Below, one piece after another: positions 7,130-13,622 of a DNA stretch of 13,622 nt (the first letter of the stretch is position 1; every line of letters starts with the position of its first letter). The notes beneath the pieces were generated by a model that saw nothing but the letters and a program-made list of their open reading frames with translations, had not been told where the DNA came from and did not search any database. The translations under genes were made by a program, and so were the position numbers. The stretch lies in assembly GCA_035528715.1 (NCBI GenBank), contig DATKYB010000002.1, forward strand, positions 1-13,622, read 5' to 3'. The stretch is from Nitrospinota bacterium (lineage in GTDB: Bacteria > JADFOP01 > DATKYB01).

Positions 7130-8211
7130 GACCTAAAATTATACCTGTCTTCATACCCCACCTCGGTTGTGTTAATGACTGTATTTATTGTGATCAAAAA
7201 AAGATAACAGGAATTGAGCATAAGATTTCAAATAGAAAGATTAGAAAGACTATAGATTTATACCTTTTAAAAATCTTCTCCGATTATCCGAACATATCCT
7301 CAAGAAATATTCAGATCGCTTTTTACGGCGGCAATTTTACCGGTCTTGATATATCCCATCAAGAATCTCTACTGGAGATTTCAAAAAGTTATGTGGAGAG
7401 GGGAAGTGTAGGAAGCGTACGTATATCCACCAGACCTGATTTTTTAGATCAAAAGAAATTGATTTTTTTAAAAGAGAGATATGTAAAAACAATTGAGATT
7501 GGTGTGCAGTCCCTCGACGATTCTGTCTTAGCCATATCAGGGAGAAATTATAGCTCTAGGGTTGTTTATGATTCATTTAACCTATTGCGTGATAACCATT
7601 TTCAGATAGGTATTCAAATTATGCTCGGATTGCCAGGTGACACTTTTGAAAGTTTAAAATCAACGATTAAAAAGATAATCAATTGGAAACCTGATTTTGT
7701 GAGATTATATCCAACCTTAGTTATTAAAGGAACTCCATTAGAGAAGCTGTATAAGGAGAGAAAATATAATCCAATGAACCTCGATGAGGTCATCAGCCTA
7801 TGCAAAATAATTCTCTTAAATCTGGAGATAAATAATATTCCAGTTATCAGATTGGGATTGCATCCATCGTTCAGTTTGCTCGATAAAATCATTGATGGTC
7901 CTTTTCACCCCTCGCTTAAATATCTAGTTAAATCAGAAATTGATTATGATTTAATGAATTTGATTTTCAGAAAATACAAAAGAGAGGTTTGTAATAGCGT
8001 TATTTTTTATATTCCAGAAAAAAGTCTTTCAGAATTTAGAGGTTTTAAGCGAAAAAATATCTTAAGAATAAAAGAGAGATTTAAAATAAACAATATAGAT
8101 TTTGTTGAGAAGAAAGAAATCAAACAAGGAAATCTAATAGCGAGTTTTGATAATAAAGAAATTAAAATGAGCCAAAAAGATTTAATGTATCAGAACGATT
8201 ACTCTCTATAA
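7126..8211 (+). CDS. Elp3-like radical SAM protein, function unassigned
   Basis: A 361-residue radical SAM enzyme. Cys15, Cys19 and Cys22 (GCVNDCIYC) form the CxxxCxxC motif that binds the 4Fe-4S cluster, and FYGGN at 66-70 is the SAM-binding motif. TIEIGVQSLDD (122-132) and IMLGLPGD (165-172) are shared with the Elp3/YhcC/HemN-like group. It lacks the acetyltransferase domain of true Elp3 and may be misnamed as a coproporphyrinogen oxidase. Genes of this type follow rnc in several deltaproteobacterial genomes, so a link to RNA modification is plausible but inferred. The TTG start is forced: a TAA in frame ends at 7122, and AGAAGG at 7111-7116 is well placed. It overlaps the rnc stop as TTGA, indicating coupled translation. 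Confidence 0.88.
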   Translation: MRPKIIPVFIPHLGCVNDCIYCDQKKITGIEHKISNRKIRKTIDLYLLKIFSDYPNISSRNIQIAFYGGNFTGLDISHQESLLEISKSYVERGSVGSVRISTRPDFLDQKKLIFLKERYVKTIEIGVQSLDDSVLAISGRNYSSRVVYDSFNLLRDNHFQIGIQIMLGLPGDTFESLKSTIKKIINWKPDFVRLYPTLVIKGTPLEKLYKERKYNPMNLDEVISLCKIILLNLEINNIPVIRLGLHPSFSLLDKIIDGPFHPSLKYLVKSEIDYDLMNLIFRKYKREVCNSVIFYIPEKSLSEFRGFKRKNILRIKERFKINNIDFVEKKEIKQGNLIASFDNKEIKMSQKDLMYQNDYSL

Positions 8212-8236
8212 AATCTTTTTTGATAGCTGGAAAGTA

Positions 8237-9499
8237 ATGAAAACATTTTTAAGCTCTTTCTTGCTTCTAATTTTAGGAGTTATCCTTGTTGTTTTTATCT
8301 CTTGCCAAAATATTTCAAAAAATGAACTTTCTCATCCTGTTCAAGAATCAAACTCTAAAAATGCTTTTCTCTCAGAAAGATTTCATCAGCTATCCCCAAA
8401 GAGTATTGCAATACTCCCCTTTATAGATTCGATAAAGGCCTCTCATAAAGACAAAGAAGAAAATTTTCTTACAGTCGATTCTGAAACGATTAGAAAAATC
8501 TTTTATGGTCATTTTTCACCACTCGGCTATCTTGATATTGAGTTAAATCACATCGACAGGATATTGGATATCAATGGGATCAGTGCTGATACTAATTTAA
8601 AGAAAATCTCTTCCCAAAAATTGGGACAGTTACTTAATGCAGATGCAATCATTTATGGGGATTTAAATCATTTTAACATAACCTATGCCTTCCTCTATTC
8701 ACAGATATCTCTTGGGATATCGATGGAGATGATTTCTACAAAAACAGGGGAGATATTGTGGAGGGTTGATGATATCAAAAAGAATCATAATGTTAGGATA
8801 GGTCTAGATCCCATATCTGTAATGACTGGTGCTGTCCAGGCAGCAATAGTTTTAAGAAAGAAAAATATTATTAGGTTAGCTGAAGATTTATCAAGAGATT
8901 TGGTTAAGACCATTCCTGCAGCAAAGACAGAAAGGACAAGTATAACGTACAAGGGATGGGTAGATTCTGATAGTGATATATATAAATTAAAAGGAGAGAC
9001 CATTAAGGTCTATTTTAAAGGGAAAACCGATCTCAAGATCGTGTTTGATATTGAGTCTATTATTGAAAATGTTCCAATGGAAGAAAAAGAAATAGGGATA
9101 TATAAGGGAATATACAAAGTCAAAAAAGGTGATAACATAATAAAACCAAAAATTATTATTCGTTTTACAGAAAGGGATAAAAAGGATTTTGATAATCAGC
9201 TTGAATTAAAAACAGAAATCATCTTAGATACGACTCCGCCTCCCCCTCCGAAAATCGTAGATATTAAGAGACTCTCAAATGGATTTCTGTTGGTATGGAG
9301 ATATCCAGAGATAAAGGATTTTGATTCTTTTAAAATCTATAGAAGAAACATAAAAGGGGATTACATCCTCTTATCAAGAACTACTGATAAATCTTACTTT
9401 TTGAAAGGGGACATGAAAGATACTCAATCCTATATTTTAACGGCAGTTGATATGACAGGGAATGAGAGTGAAGGAATTGAGCTGGTGCCAAAGTTTTAG
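8237..9499 (+). CDS. GNA1162/DUF799-type lipoprotein with fibronectin-III-like C-terminus
   Basis: A 420-residue predicted lipoprotein. The N-terminus is a hydrophobic signal peptide ending in FISC, with lipidation expected at Cys23. Residues about 55-220 match the style of GNA1162 (DUF799) lipoproteins: AILPF, a GYLDIEL strand, a run ending LLNADAIIYGDL and the TGEILWR motif. That family is periplasmic or outer-membrane associated with no settled function. A middle beta-rich region follows, then a proline-rich linker (TTPPPPPK, about 330-338) and a fibronectin type III-like domain to the end, with LVWRYP, FKIYRR and YILTAVD strands. It follows the radical SAM gene by 25 bases with a weak ribosome-binding site, so it is likely the last gene of the operon. 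Domain calls are by eye. Confidence 0.7.
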   Translation: MKTFLSSFLLLILGVILVVFISCQNISKNELSHPVQESNSKNAFLSERFHQLSPKSIAILPFIDSIKASHKDKEENFLTVDSETIRKIFYGHFSPLGYLDIELNHIDRILDINGISADTNLKKISSQKLGQLLNADAIIYGDLNHFNITYAFLYSQISLGISMEMISTKTGEILWRVDDIKKNHNVRIGLDPISVMTGAVQAAIVLRKKNIIRLAEDLSRDLVKTIPAAKTERTSITYKGWVDSDSDIYKLKGETIKVYFKGKTDLKIVFDIESIIENVPMEEKEIGIYKGIYKVKKGDNIIKPKIIIRFTERDKKDFDNQLELKTEIILDTTPPPPPKIVDIKRLSNGFLLVWRYPEIKDFDSFKIYRRNIKGDYILLSRTTDKSYFLKGDMKDTQSYILTAVDMTGNESEGIELVPKF

Positions 9500-9643
9500 A
9501 TAGTTAGAACTTTTCTCCCCCCTCTCTTTAAGTTCTTCATTGTAAGCCAAAAACTCTCGTTTCAAAGAAGCCTCATATCATCTAAAACTTTAGCGTTAAG
9601 ACAATGAATCGTTATTTGATTATTCATGTCTTTCCTGTTCGGA

Positions 9644-9679
9644 AATGTAAGTTTTACTTTTTTTACATTGAATTTTTTT
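9644..9679 (+). terminator. Weak candidate Rho-independent terminator
   Basis: AATGTAA at 9644-9650 pairs with TTACATT at 9663-9669 around a 12-base loop and is followed after three bases by seven T residues (9673-9679). The stem is only 7 pairs and nearly all A/T, so it is a poor terminator on its own. It lies in the 276-base spacer (9500-9775) between the lipoprotein gene and the ZIP gene, where the operon should end. It could instead be a regulatory palindrome for the ZIP gene. Confidence 0.25.
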
Positions 9680-9697
9680 ATACAATTATCTTATAAG
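9668..9697 (+). promoter_or_regulatory. Candidate promoter of the ZIP transporter gene
   Basis: TTGAAT at 9668-9673 and TATAAG at 9692-9697 are separated by 18 bases and resemble a housekeeping promoter. It would give a leader of about 70 bases before the ATG at 9776. In DNA this AT-rich such a match can occur by chance. The rest of the spacer shows no gene or convincing structure. Confidence 0.3.
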
Positions 9698-9775
9698 TAT
9701 CAAATGAACTTTACTCCACATAGAAGAAAAAGATTTGTCCATCGGATCTGTTTTTAATTTTTAAAAGGAGTATGT

Positions 9776-10564
9776 ATGGAAGTATTGACTTTCTTTTTTA
9801 CAAAGATAGCAGGAGATAACCCTGTTATTCAAGGTCTATTGGGAGGCATTATCATTACCTTTTTAAATATGATAGGAGCATTTCTGATTTTTCTGTTTAG
9901 AAATGTAACTCAGAAATTTTTAGACAGCTCTCTGGGATTTGCTGCAGGCATTATGTTGACAGCAAGCTTTACAAGTTTGATTATTCCTGGGATTGAGCAT
10001 GGGGGAGTGATACCTGTAATGATAGGGATAGTTCTTGGGGTTCTCATGCTGGAGATTGGTAATAATACTATTCCTCATATCCATTTTGTTCTTGGTAGGG
10101 AAGGTATAGAAACAAAAAGAATAAAGGCAGTGTGGCTTTTCATTTTTGCTATAACCTTGCATAATATGCCGGAAGGACTCGCTGTAGGTGTAGGTTTTGG
10201 CTCTGGAAATCTTAACGATGCTTTGGTTTTGATGATGGCAATAGGGATTCAGAACATACCTGAGGGGCTGGCGGTTTCTGTTTCTTCATTGAGTGCTGGT
10301 CTTGGGAAACGGTTTTACGCAACCTTTGTTGGAATACGGGCAGGTCTTGTTGAAATTCCCCTTGCTCTTATAGGGGCTTGGGCAGCCCACTCGATGAAGC
10401 CCATTCTTCCTTATGCCATGGGATTTGCTGCTGGTGCTATGCTCTATGTAATAAGTGATGAAATTGTTCCTGAAACACACCGTAAAGGGCATGAGAGGCT
10501 GGCCACCTTAGGCACAATGGCTGGTATTGTTGTAATGCTTTATTTAGATGTGACCTTGGGATAA
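9776..10564 (+). CDS. ZIP-family divalent metal transporter (GufA-like)
   Basis: A 262-residue inner-membrane protein with about eight predicted transmembrane segments, the usual architecture of ZIP transporters that import Zn(II) and related divalent metals. Both metal-site motifs are present: HNMPEG at 129-134 and QNIPEG at 159-164. A third polar cluster with Asp228, Glu229, Glu233 and His235 lies near the end. Short soluble size and absence of a long His-rich loop fit the bacterial GufA-like branch. The usual G-x-x-E-P motif is altered to GLVEIP (190-195). AAAGGAG at 9764-9770 gives a strong ribosome-binding site 5 bases before the ATG. It stands alone between a long spacer and a convergent kinase gene. 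Which metal it carries is not readable from sequence. Confidence 0.92.
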   Translation: MEVLTFFFTKIAGDNPVIQGLLGGIIITFLNMIGAFLIFLFRNVTQKFLDSSLGFAAGIMLTASFTSLIIPGIEHGGVIPVMIGIVLGVLMLEIGNNTIPHIHFVLGREGIETKRIKAVWLFIFAITLHNMPEGLAVGVGFGSGNLNDALVLMMAIGIQNIPEGLAVSVSSLSAGLGKRFYATFVGIRAGLVEIPLALIGAWAAHSMKPILPYAMGFAAGAMLYVISDEIVPETHRKGHERLATLGTMAGIVVMLYLDVTLG

Positions 10565-10690
10565 TAGCTTTTACCTTTTCTTAAAAATTCCCTTATATGA
10601 AATAAATTCCATAGATATTCTAAAGATTATTCTGGTAAATATGAACAGCTAGTGAACATTTTAAGAAAGGGTGTATCTTAGATAAAAAGC

Positions 10691-12868
10691 TTAATGACTA
10701 ATTACAGGCAGTTTTATGGTAAAGGTTGTTCCTTCCCTCTCTTTGCTCTTAACCAAAATATCCCCATTATGAGCCTTGATAATCCCGTAGGAAACTGATA
10801 AACCCAATCCCGTCCCCTTCTCCCTCTTCTTCGTGCTAAAAAAGGGCTCAAAGATCTTGTCCCTTATCTCCTCAGGGATGCCTAAACCTGTATCACTGAT
10901 ATCAATATGGACCACCCCATTATCCTCCCCTGTCTGAATCCTTATTTCACCACCCTCTGGCATCGCATCCTGAGCATTTAAGATGAGATTTAATAAAACC
11001 TGGTGCATCTGCTGAGAAGAAACCATCACCTTCGGCAGGTCAGATGAAAACTCCTCCACCACCTTTACATTGCTGAGAGAAAGCTGGTTCTTTGTTAATA
11101 AAAGGGTTTTTTGTACGACAGTGTTTATGTCCAATAACTCTTTTCTTTCTGCTTCAGGGCGATGAAAGGCTAAGAGCTGCTTGACGATATTGGATATCCT
11201 GTTGATCCCCTCCAGAGCAAATTTTAGATACTTTCTATTCTGGCTCTTTTGATCTATATTTTTCATAACAGTAGAGACAAAGCTATCAATGGCTTGAAGA
11301 GGGTTATTGATCTCATGGGCAATACTGGCTGCTAATCGTCCTGTGGCTGCTAACCTCTCAGAATGAATCAGTTGAGCCTGAACATCCTTGAGCTCCCTTG
11401 TTCTCTCTTCAACTTTCTTCTCTAACTCCTGTCCCCATCCCTCTAATTCCTTCTTAGCCTCTTCAAGATCGCCGAAAAGCTTTTCTAAATCTTTAAACAG
11501 CCTTTCATTCTCAAGAGCAATAGCAGCCTGATCAGCAAAGGCAGATAAGACCTCTACATCCTTTTCAGTGAATTCCCTTTGCTTTTTTGACACCACAATT
11601 ATAACTCCAATTACTTTTCCTTCAATACACATGGGAACACCAAGAGCAGACCTGAAACCATATTTTTTTGCTATCTCCCTGTGTTCGGGAAGAAGCATTG
11701 GATAATCAAAATAATTATCAGGAATAATAAGAGGTTTCTTCTCTTTAGCAATCCAACCACTTACACTCTCACCGATCTTTACTCTCTCCTTTTTCATTAT
11801 CTCCATCCCTTCTTTCGTACCACTACCTCGAATAAGATAGTCTCCCTCTCTAACCCTGTAATTACATAAATCTGCACCAATGATTTGAGTAGCCTGCTCT
11901 GCTATCCAAGGGAGGAGGTCTTCTTTAGGAACAGTAGAAGTAATCTTTTTTCCCAATTTATAAAGGGCGTTAAGCTGATCTTTTGCTTTTTTTCTCTCTT
12001 TTATATCCCTAATTATAAACCAATATTTTAGAATTCTCTTACTCTTATCATGCTCAGCTATACCACGAAAACTAACCTCGACTTCTGTACCGTCCTTCTT
12101 TACAAACTGAAGCTCTTTATCGATAACCCCATTTTTCTTGAATTTAGGGAAAAAATCATCAAACTGCTTCTTGGTCTTTTCTTCCATAAGTATCAATATA
12201 TGTTTTCCTATCAGTTCATCCTTATTGTAGTCAAACATATTTTCAATCGTCTTATTTACTTCTAAGATTATCCCCTTATTATCTAAAGAACAGTAACCAT
12301 AAGGGGCATTATCATAAAATTTCTTCAATCTCTCCCCAGATTCTTTTAGGGCCTTGTTCGCATTCTTGTGCTCGTTGATTAAATGCTCCAGTTGAGAATT
12401 CTTGTAGATTAAGCCTAGATGAGTTTCCACAAGATCCTTGGACTGAAGTATGAGCTTCTCGTAAAGTTTGCTGTAACGATTTTCTTTTAAATCAAGGACG
12501 CAGATAGTACCAAAGGTATCGCCATTGGGCCAGATTAAGGGGAACCCAAAGTAAGAAATCATTCCTAATTTAATATCCGGGTTCTCTTTCCAATTCTTAT
12601 CTTTCAAGGCATTTGAAACCAGCAGTTTCTTCCTTGTTTTTATTACCTTCTCACAATAGAGGCCAGCCAAATGTTCTTTATCCCCTACTTTGTAAGGATT
12701 ATTTTTTGATTTGCTGGAGCGAAAGACCTCGATATAAGGGGGGTTGACTCTCATAATTAAGACAGCGGGTACATGAATAACCTCAGCCATAATATTAACG
12801 ATGCTCTGCCACTTTTTTTTAATCTCAGCTGGGATTTTGATCTCTTTTGTTTTAATAGGTGGTTCCAT
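10691..12868 (-). CDS. Soluble GAF-PAS-GAF sensor histidine kinase
   Basis: A 725-residue sensor histidine kinase without signal peptide or membrane segment, so it should sense a cytoplasmic signal. In order it shows an N-terminal GAF domain (about 15-155), a PAS domain (about 178-293), a second GAF domain (about 300-455), a coiled coil (about 455-500), a HisKA dimerisation domain with phosphoacceptor His518 in IAHEINNP, and an ATPase domain. The ATPase has the N box around Asn627-Asn631, DTGLGI at 659-664, FEPFFSTK at 673-680 and GTGLGLS at 685-691. All catalytic boxes are intact. No response regulator gene lies beside it, so it is an orphan within this window. The ATG has no recognisable ribosome-binding site. 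It converges on the ZIP gene and diverges from the next kinase. The ligand is unknown. Confidence 0.93.
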   Translation of the reverse strand: MEPPIKTKEIKIPAEIKKKWQSIVNIMAEVIHVPAVLIMRVNPPYIEVFRSSKSKNNPYKVGDKEHLAGLYCEKVIKTRKKLLVSNALKDKNWKENPDIKLGMISYFGFPLIWPNGDTFGTICVLDLKENRYSKLYEKLILQSKDLVETHLGLIYKNSQLEHLINEHKNANKALKESGERLKKFYDNAPYGYCSLDNKGIILEVNKTIENMFDYNKDELIGKHILILMEEKTKKQFDDFFPKFKKNGVIDKELQFVKKDGTEVEVSFRGIAEHDKSKRILKYWFIIRDIKERKKAKDQLNALYKLGKKITSTVPKEDLLPWIAEQATQIIGADLCNYRVREGDYLIRGSGTKEGMEIMKKERVKIGESVSGWIAKEKKPLIIPDNYFDYPMLLPEHREIAKKYGFRSALGVPMCIEGKVIGVIIVVSKKQREFTEKDVEVLSAFADQAAIALENERLFKDLEKLFGDLEEAKKELEGWGQELEKKVEERTRELKDVQAQLIHSERLAATGRLAASIAHEINNPLQAIDSFVSTVMKNIDQKSQNRKYLKFALEGINRISNIVKQLLAFHRPEAERKELLDINTVVQKTLLLTKNQLSLSNVKVVEEFSSDLPKVMVSSQQMHQVLLNLILNAQDAMPEGGEIRIQTGEDNGVVHIDISDTGLGIPEEIRDKIFEPFFSTKKREKGTGLGLSVSYGIIKAHNGDILVKSKEREGTTFTIKLPVISH

Positions 12869-12908
12869 GAGATTTAAATATTTAGATAATGATGAAAATT
12901 ACCTTTTA

Positions 12909-12937
12909 TTTATAACATAGTAATACGTAAAAGTCAA
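12909..12937 (-). promoter_or_regulatory. Promoter of the GAF-PAS-GAF kinase
   Basis: Read on the minus strand, TTGACT (12932-12937) and TATAAA (12909-12914) are separated by exactly 17 bases, and a TGT directly before the -10 hexamer makes it an extended -10 element. Transcription would start near 12902, about 34 bases before the kinase ATG at 12868. The leader has no clear Shine-Dalgarno sequence. Match quality and position make this a good candidate. Confidence 0.6.
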
Positions 12938-13098
12938 TAAGCATTTAAAAATAAAGAGGTTAAAGGAATCGATAATTACATAAGAGAATAAAAGCCGATT
13001 TTAAACATCCAATGAAATCGAATCACAATTCTTCTTTAAAAACCCAATTTTTTATATTACAATGACTTAAAATTTATAAAAACTATGGAAATGTCGGT

Positions 13099-13622
13099 AT
13101 GAAAAAAGTAAGAAAAAGTATGTACATACCAGCCCTAGGTATTTTAGGTTTTATTCTTGTTTTAATCATTGTCCTTGCCTTCGGTACTTATAGAAATATC
13201 CACAAGCATAAGCAGCAAATGGAAAGACATCTTTTAAGGGAAGGAACCACTTTGATCAGGGCCTTTGAGGCAGGAACAAGGAGCGGGATGATGGGGATGG
13301 GATGGGGAAGGAATAGGTTGCAAACCCTTGTTGAAGAAACGGCAAAAGAGCCTGATATCGCTTATATTATATTGGTAGATGAAAAAGGAACTATTGTTGC
13401 CCATAATCAGAGAGAACGTATCAATACCCCATTTAAAAGAGATATCGATTTAGAAAAAATAAGAAAGGAGGATAAGATAATTACGATTGTAAGAGAAATA
13501 AAGCCGAATGAAAGGGTTTTTGAAATTATCAAACCCTTTTATCCCATAGATGTGGGATTTGGAGGACATAGGATGGGGGGGATGCGCGGATTCGGAAAGG
13601 GGAGACCAACCTTTGAAACGGA
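13099..13622 (+). CDS. ZraS-like membrane sensor histidine kinase, N-terminal part (runs off window)
   Basis: An open frame of 174 complete codons continues past the window end. It begins with a short basic stretch and one transmembrane segment (about residues 9-30), then an extracytoplasmic helix leading to HLLREGTTLIRAFEAGTRSGMM (split here as 44-54 and 55-65). PDIAYIILVDEKG (85-97) and AHNQ (101-104) form the start of a PAS-like periplasmic sensor fold. This matches the sensor half of ZraS-like kinases common in deltaproteobacteria, whose kinase core and sigma54-type regulator would lie downstream. Two Met/Gly-rich patches, MMGMGWG at 64-70 and a longer one with His157 at about 152-168, stand out. 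The ATG at 13099 is the first in frame; GGAA at 13087-13090 is a weak ribosome-binding site. No clear promoter was seen. Kinase function is inferred because the catalytic part is outside. Confidence 0.72.
   Translation, partial: MKKVRKSMYIPALGILGFILVLIIVLAFGTYRNIHKHKQQMERHLLREGTTLIRAFEAGTRSGMMGMGWGRNRLQTLVEETAKEPDIAYIILVDEKGTIVAHNQRERINTPFKRDIDLEKIRKEDKIITIVREIKPNERVFEIIKPFYPIDVGFGGHRMGGMRGFGKGRPTFET

Noticed and set aside
9506-9536. AGAACTT/AAGTTCT inverted repeat just after the lipoprotein stop
   Set aside because: Seven pairs around a 17-base pyrimidine loop with no following T-run; too weak to call as a terminator.
9604-9696. Small plus-strand frame of 30 codons rich in Phe, Tyr and Ile in the spacer before the ZIP gene
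   Set aside because: No good ribosome-binding site; its composition is what A/T-rich DNA gives by chance, and it spans the candidate terminator and promoter.
1-13622. Search for mobile elements, CRISPR arrays, tRNA or rRNA genes and defence systems
   Set aside because: No transposase or integrase motifs, no spaced direct repeats, no cloverleaf or rRNA-like sequence, and no defence genes were seen.

Overview
The window reads as a chromosomal segment of a low-GC (roughly mid-to-high 30s percent by eye) Gram-negative-type bacterium. The order yceD-rpmF-plsX-fabH-fabD-fabG-acpP-fabF-rnc followed by an Elp3-like radical SAM gene resembles the layout found in Desulfobacterota (Geobacter-like) and Nitrospirota-type genomes. 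The lipoproteins and a ZraS-like membrane sensor kinase also fit a diderm. The exact phylum is an inference from gene order and protein style, not something the sequence proves.

Region 1 (1-46) is the last 14 codons of an upstream gene whose tail looks like a Ppx/GppA-family phosphatase. Region 2 (about 136-9499) is one long plus-strand operon. It starts at a perfect sigma70-type promoter (TTGACA, 17-base spacer, TATAAT) and runs through a DUF177/YceD protein, ribosomal protein L32, and a core set of fatty-acid and phospholipid precursor genes: PlsX, FabH, FabD, FabG, acyl carrier protein and FabF. It continues with RNase III, an Elp3-like radical SAM enzyme overlapping rnc by 4 bases, and a GNA1162/DUF799-type lipoprotein with an added fibronectin-III-like C-terminus. 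FabD loads malonyl groups onto ACP, FabH makes the first condensation, FabF elongates, FabG reduces the keto group, and PlsX diverts finished acyl chains to phospholipid synthesis. The dehydratase (FabZ/FabA) and enoyl reductase (FabI/K/V/L) are not in the window.

Region 3 (9500-10564) is a 276-base AT-rich spacer and then a monocistronic-looking ZIP/GufA-type metal transporter. Region 4 (10691-12868, minus strand) is a large soluble GAF-PAS-GAF histidine kinase, convergent with the ZIP gene and read from its own good promoter. Region 5 (13099 to the end, plus strand) is the N-terminal part of a second, membrane-anchored ZraS-like sensor kinase cut off by the window edge.

I found no mobile element, CRISPR array, tRNA, rRNA or convincing novel system; most of this is housekeeping DNA. 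The details most worth a second look are a probable CTG start codon for fabF, a Ser at a normally acidic catalytic position of RNase III, three unavoidable or strongly supported TTG starts, the GNA1162-FnIII lipoprotein in the operon, and the grouping of a ZIP transporter with two sensor kinases.
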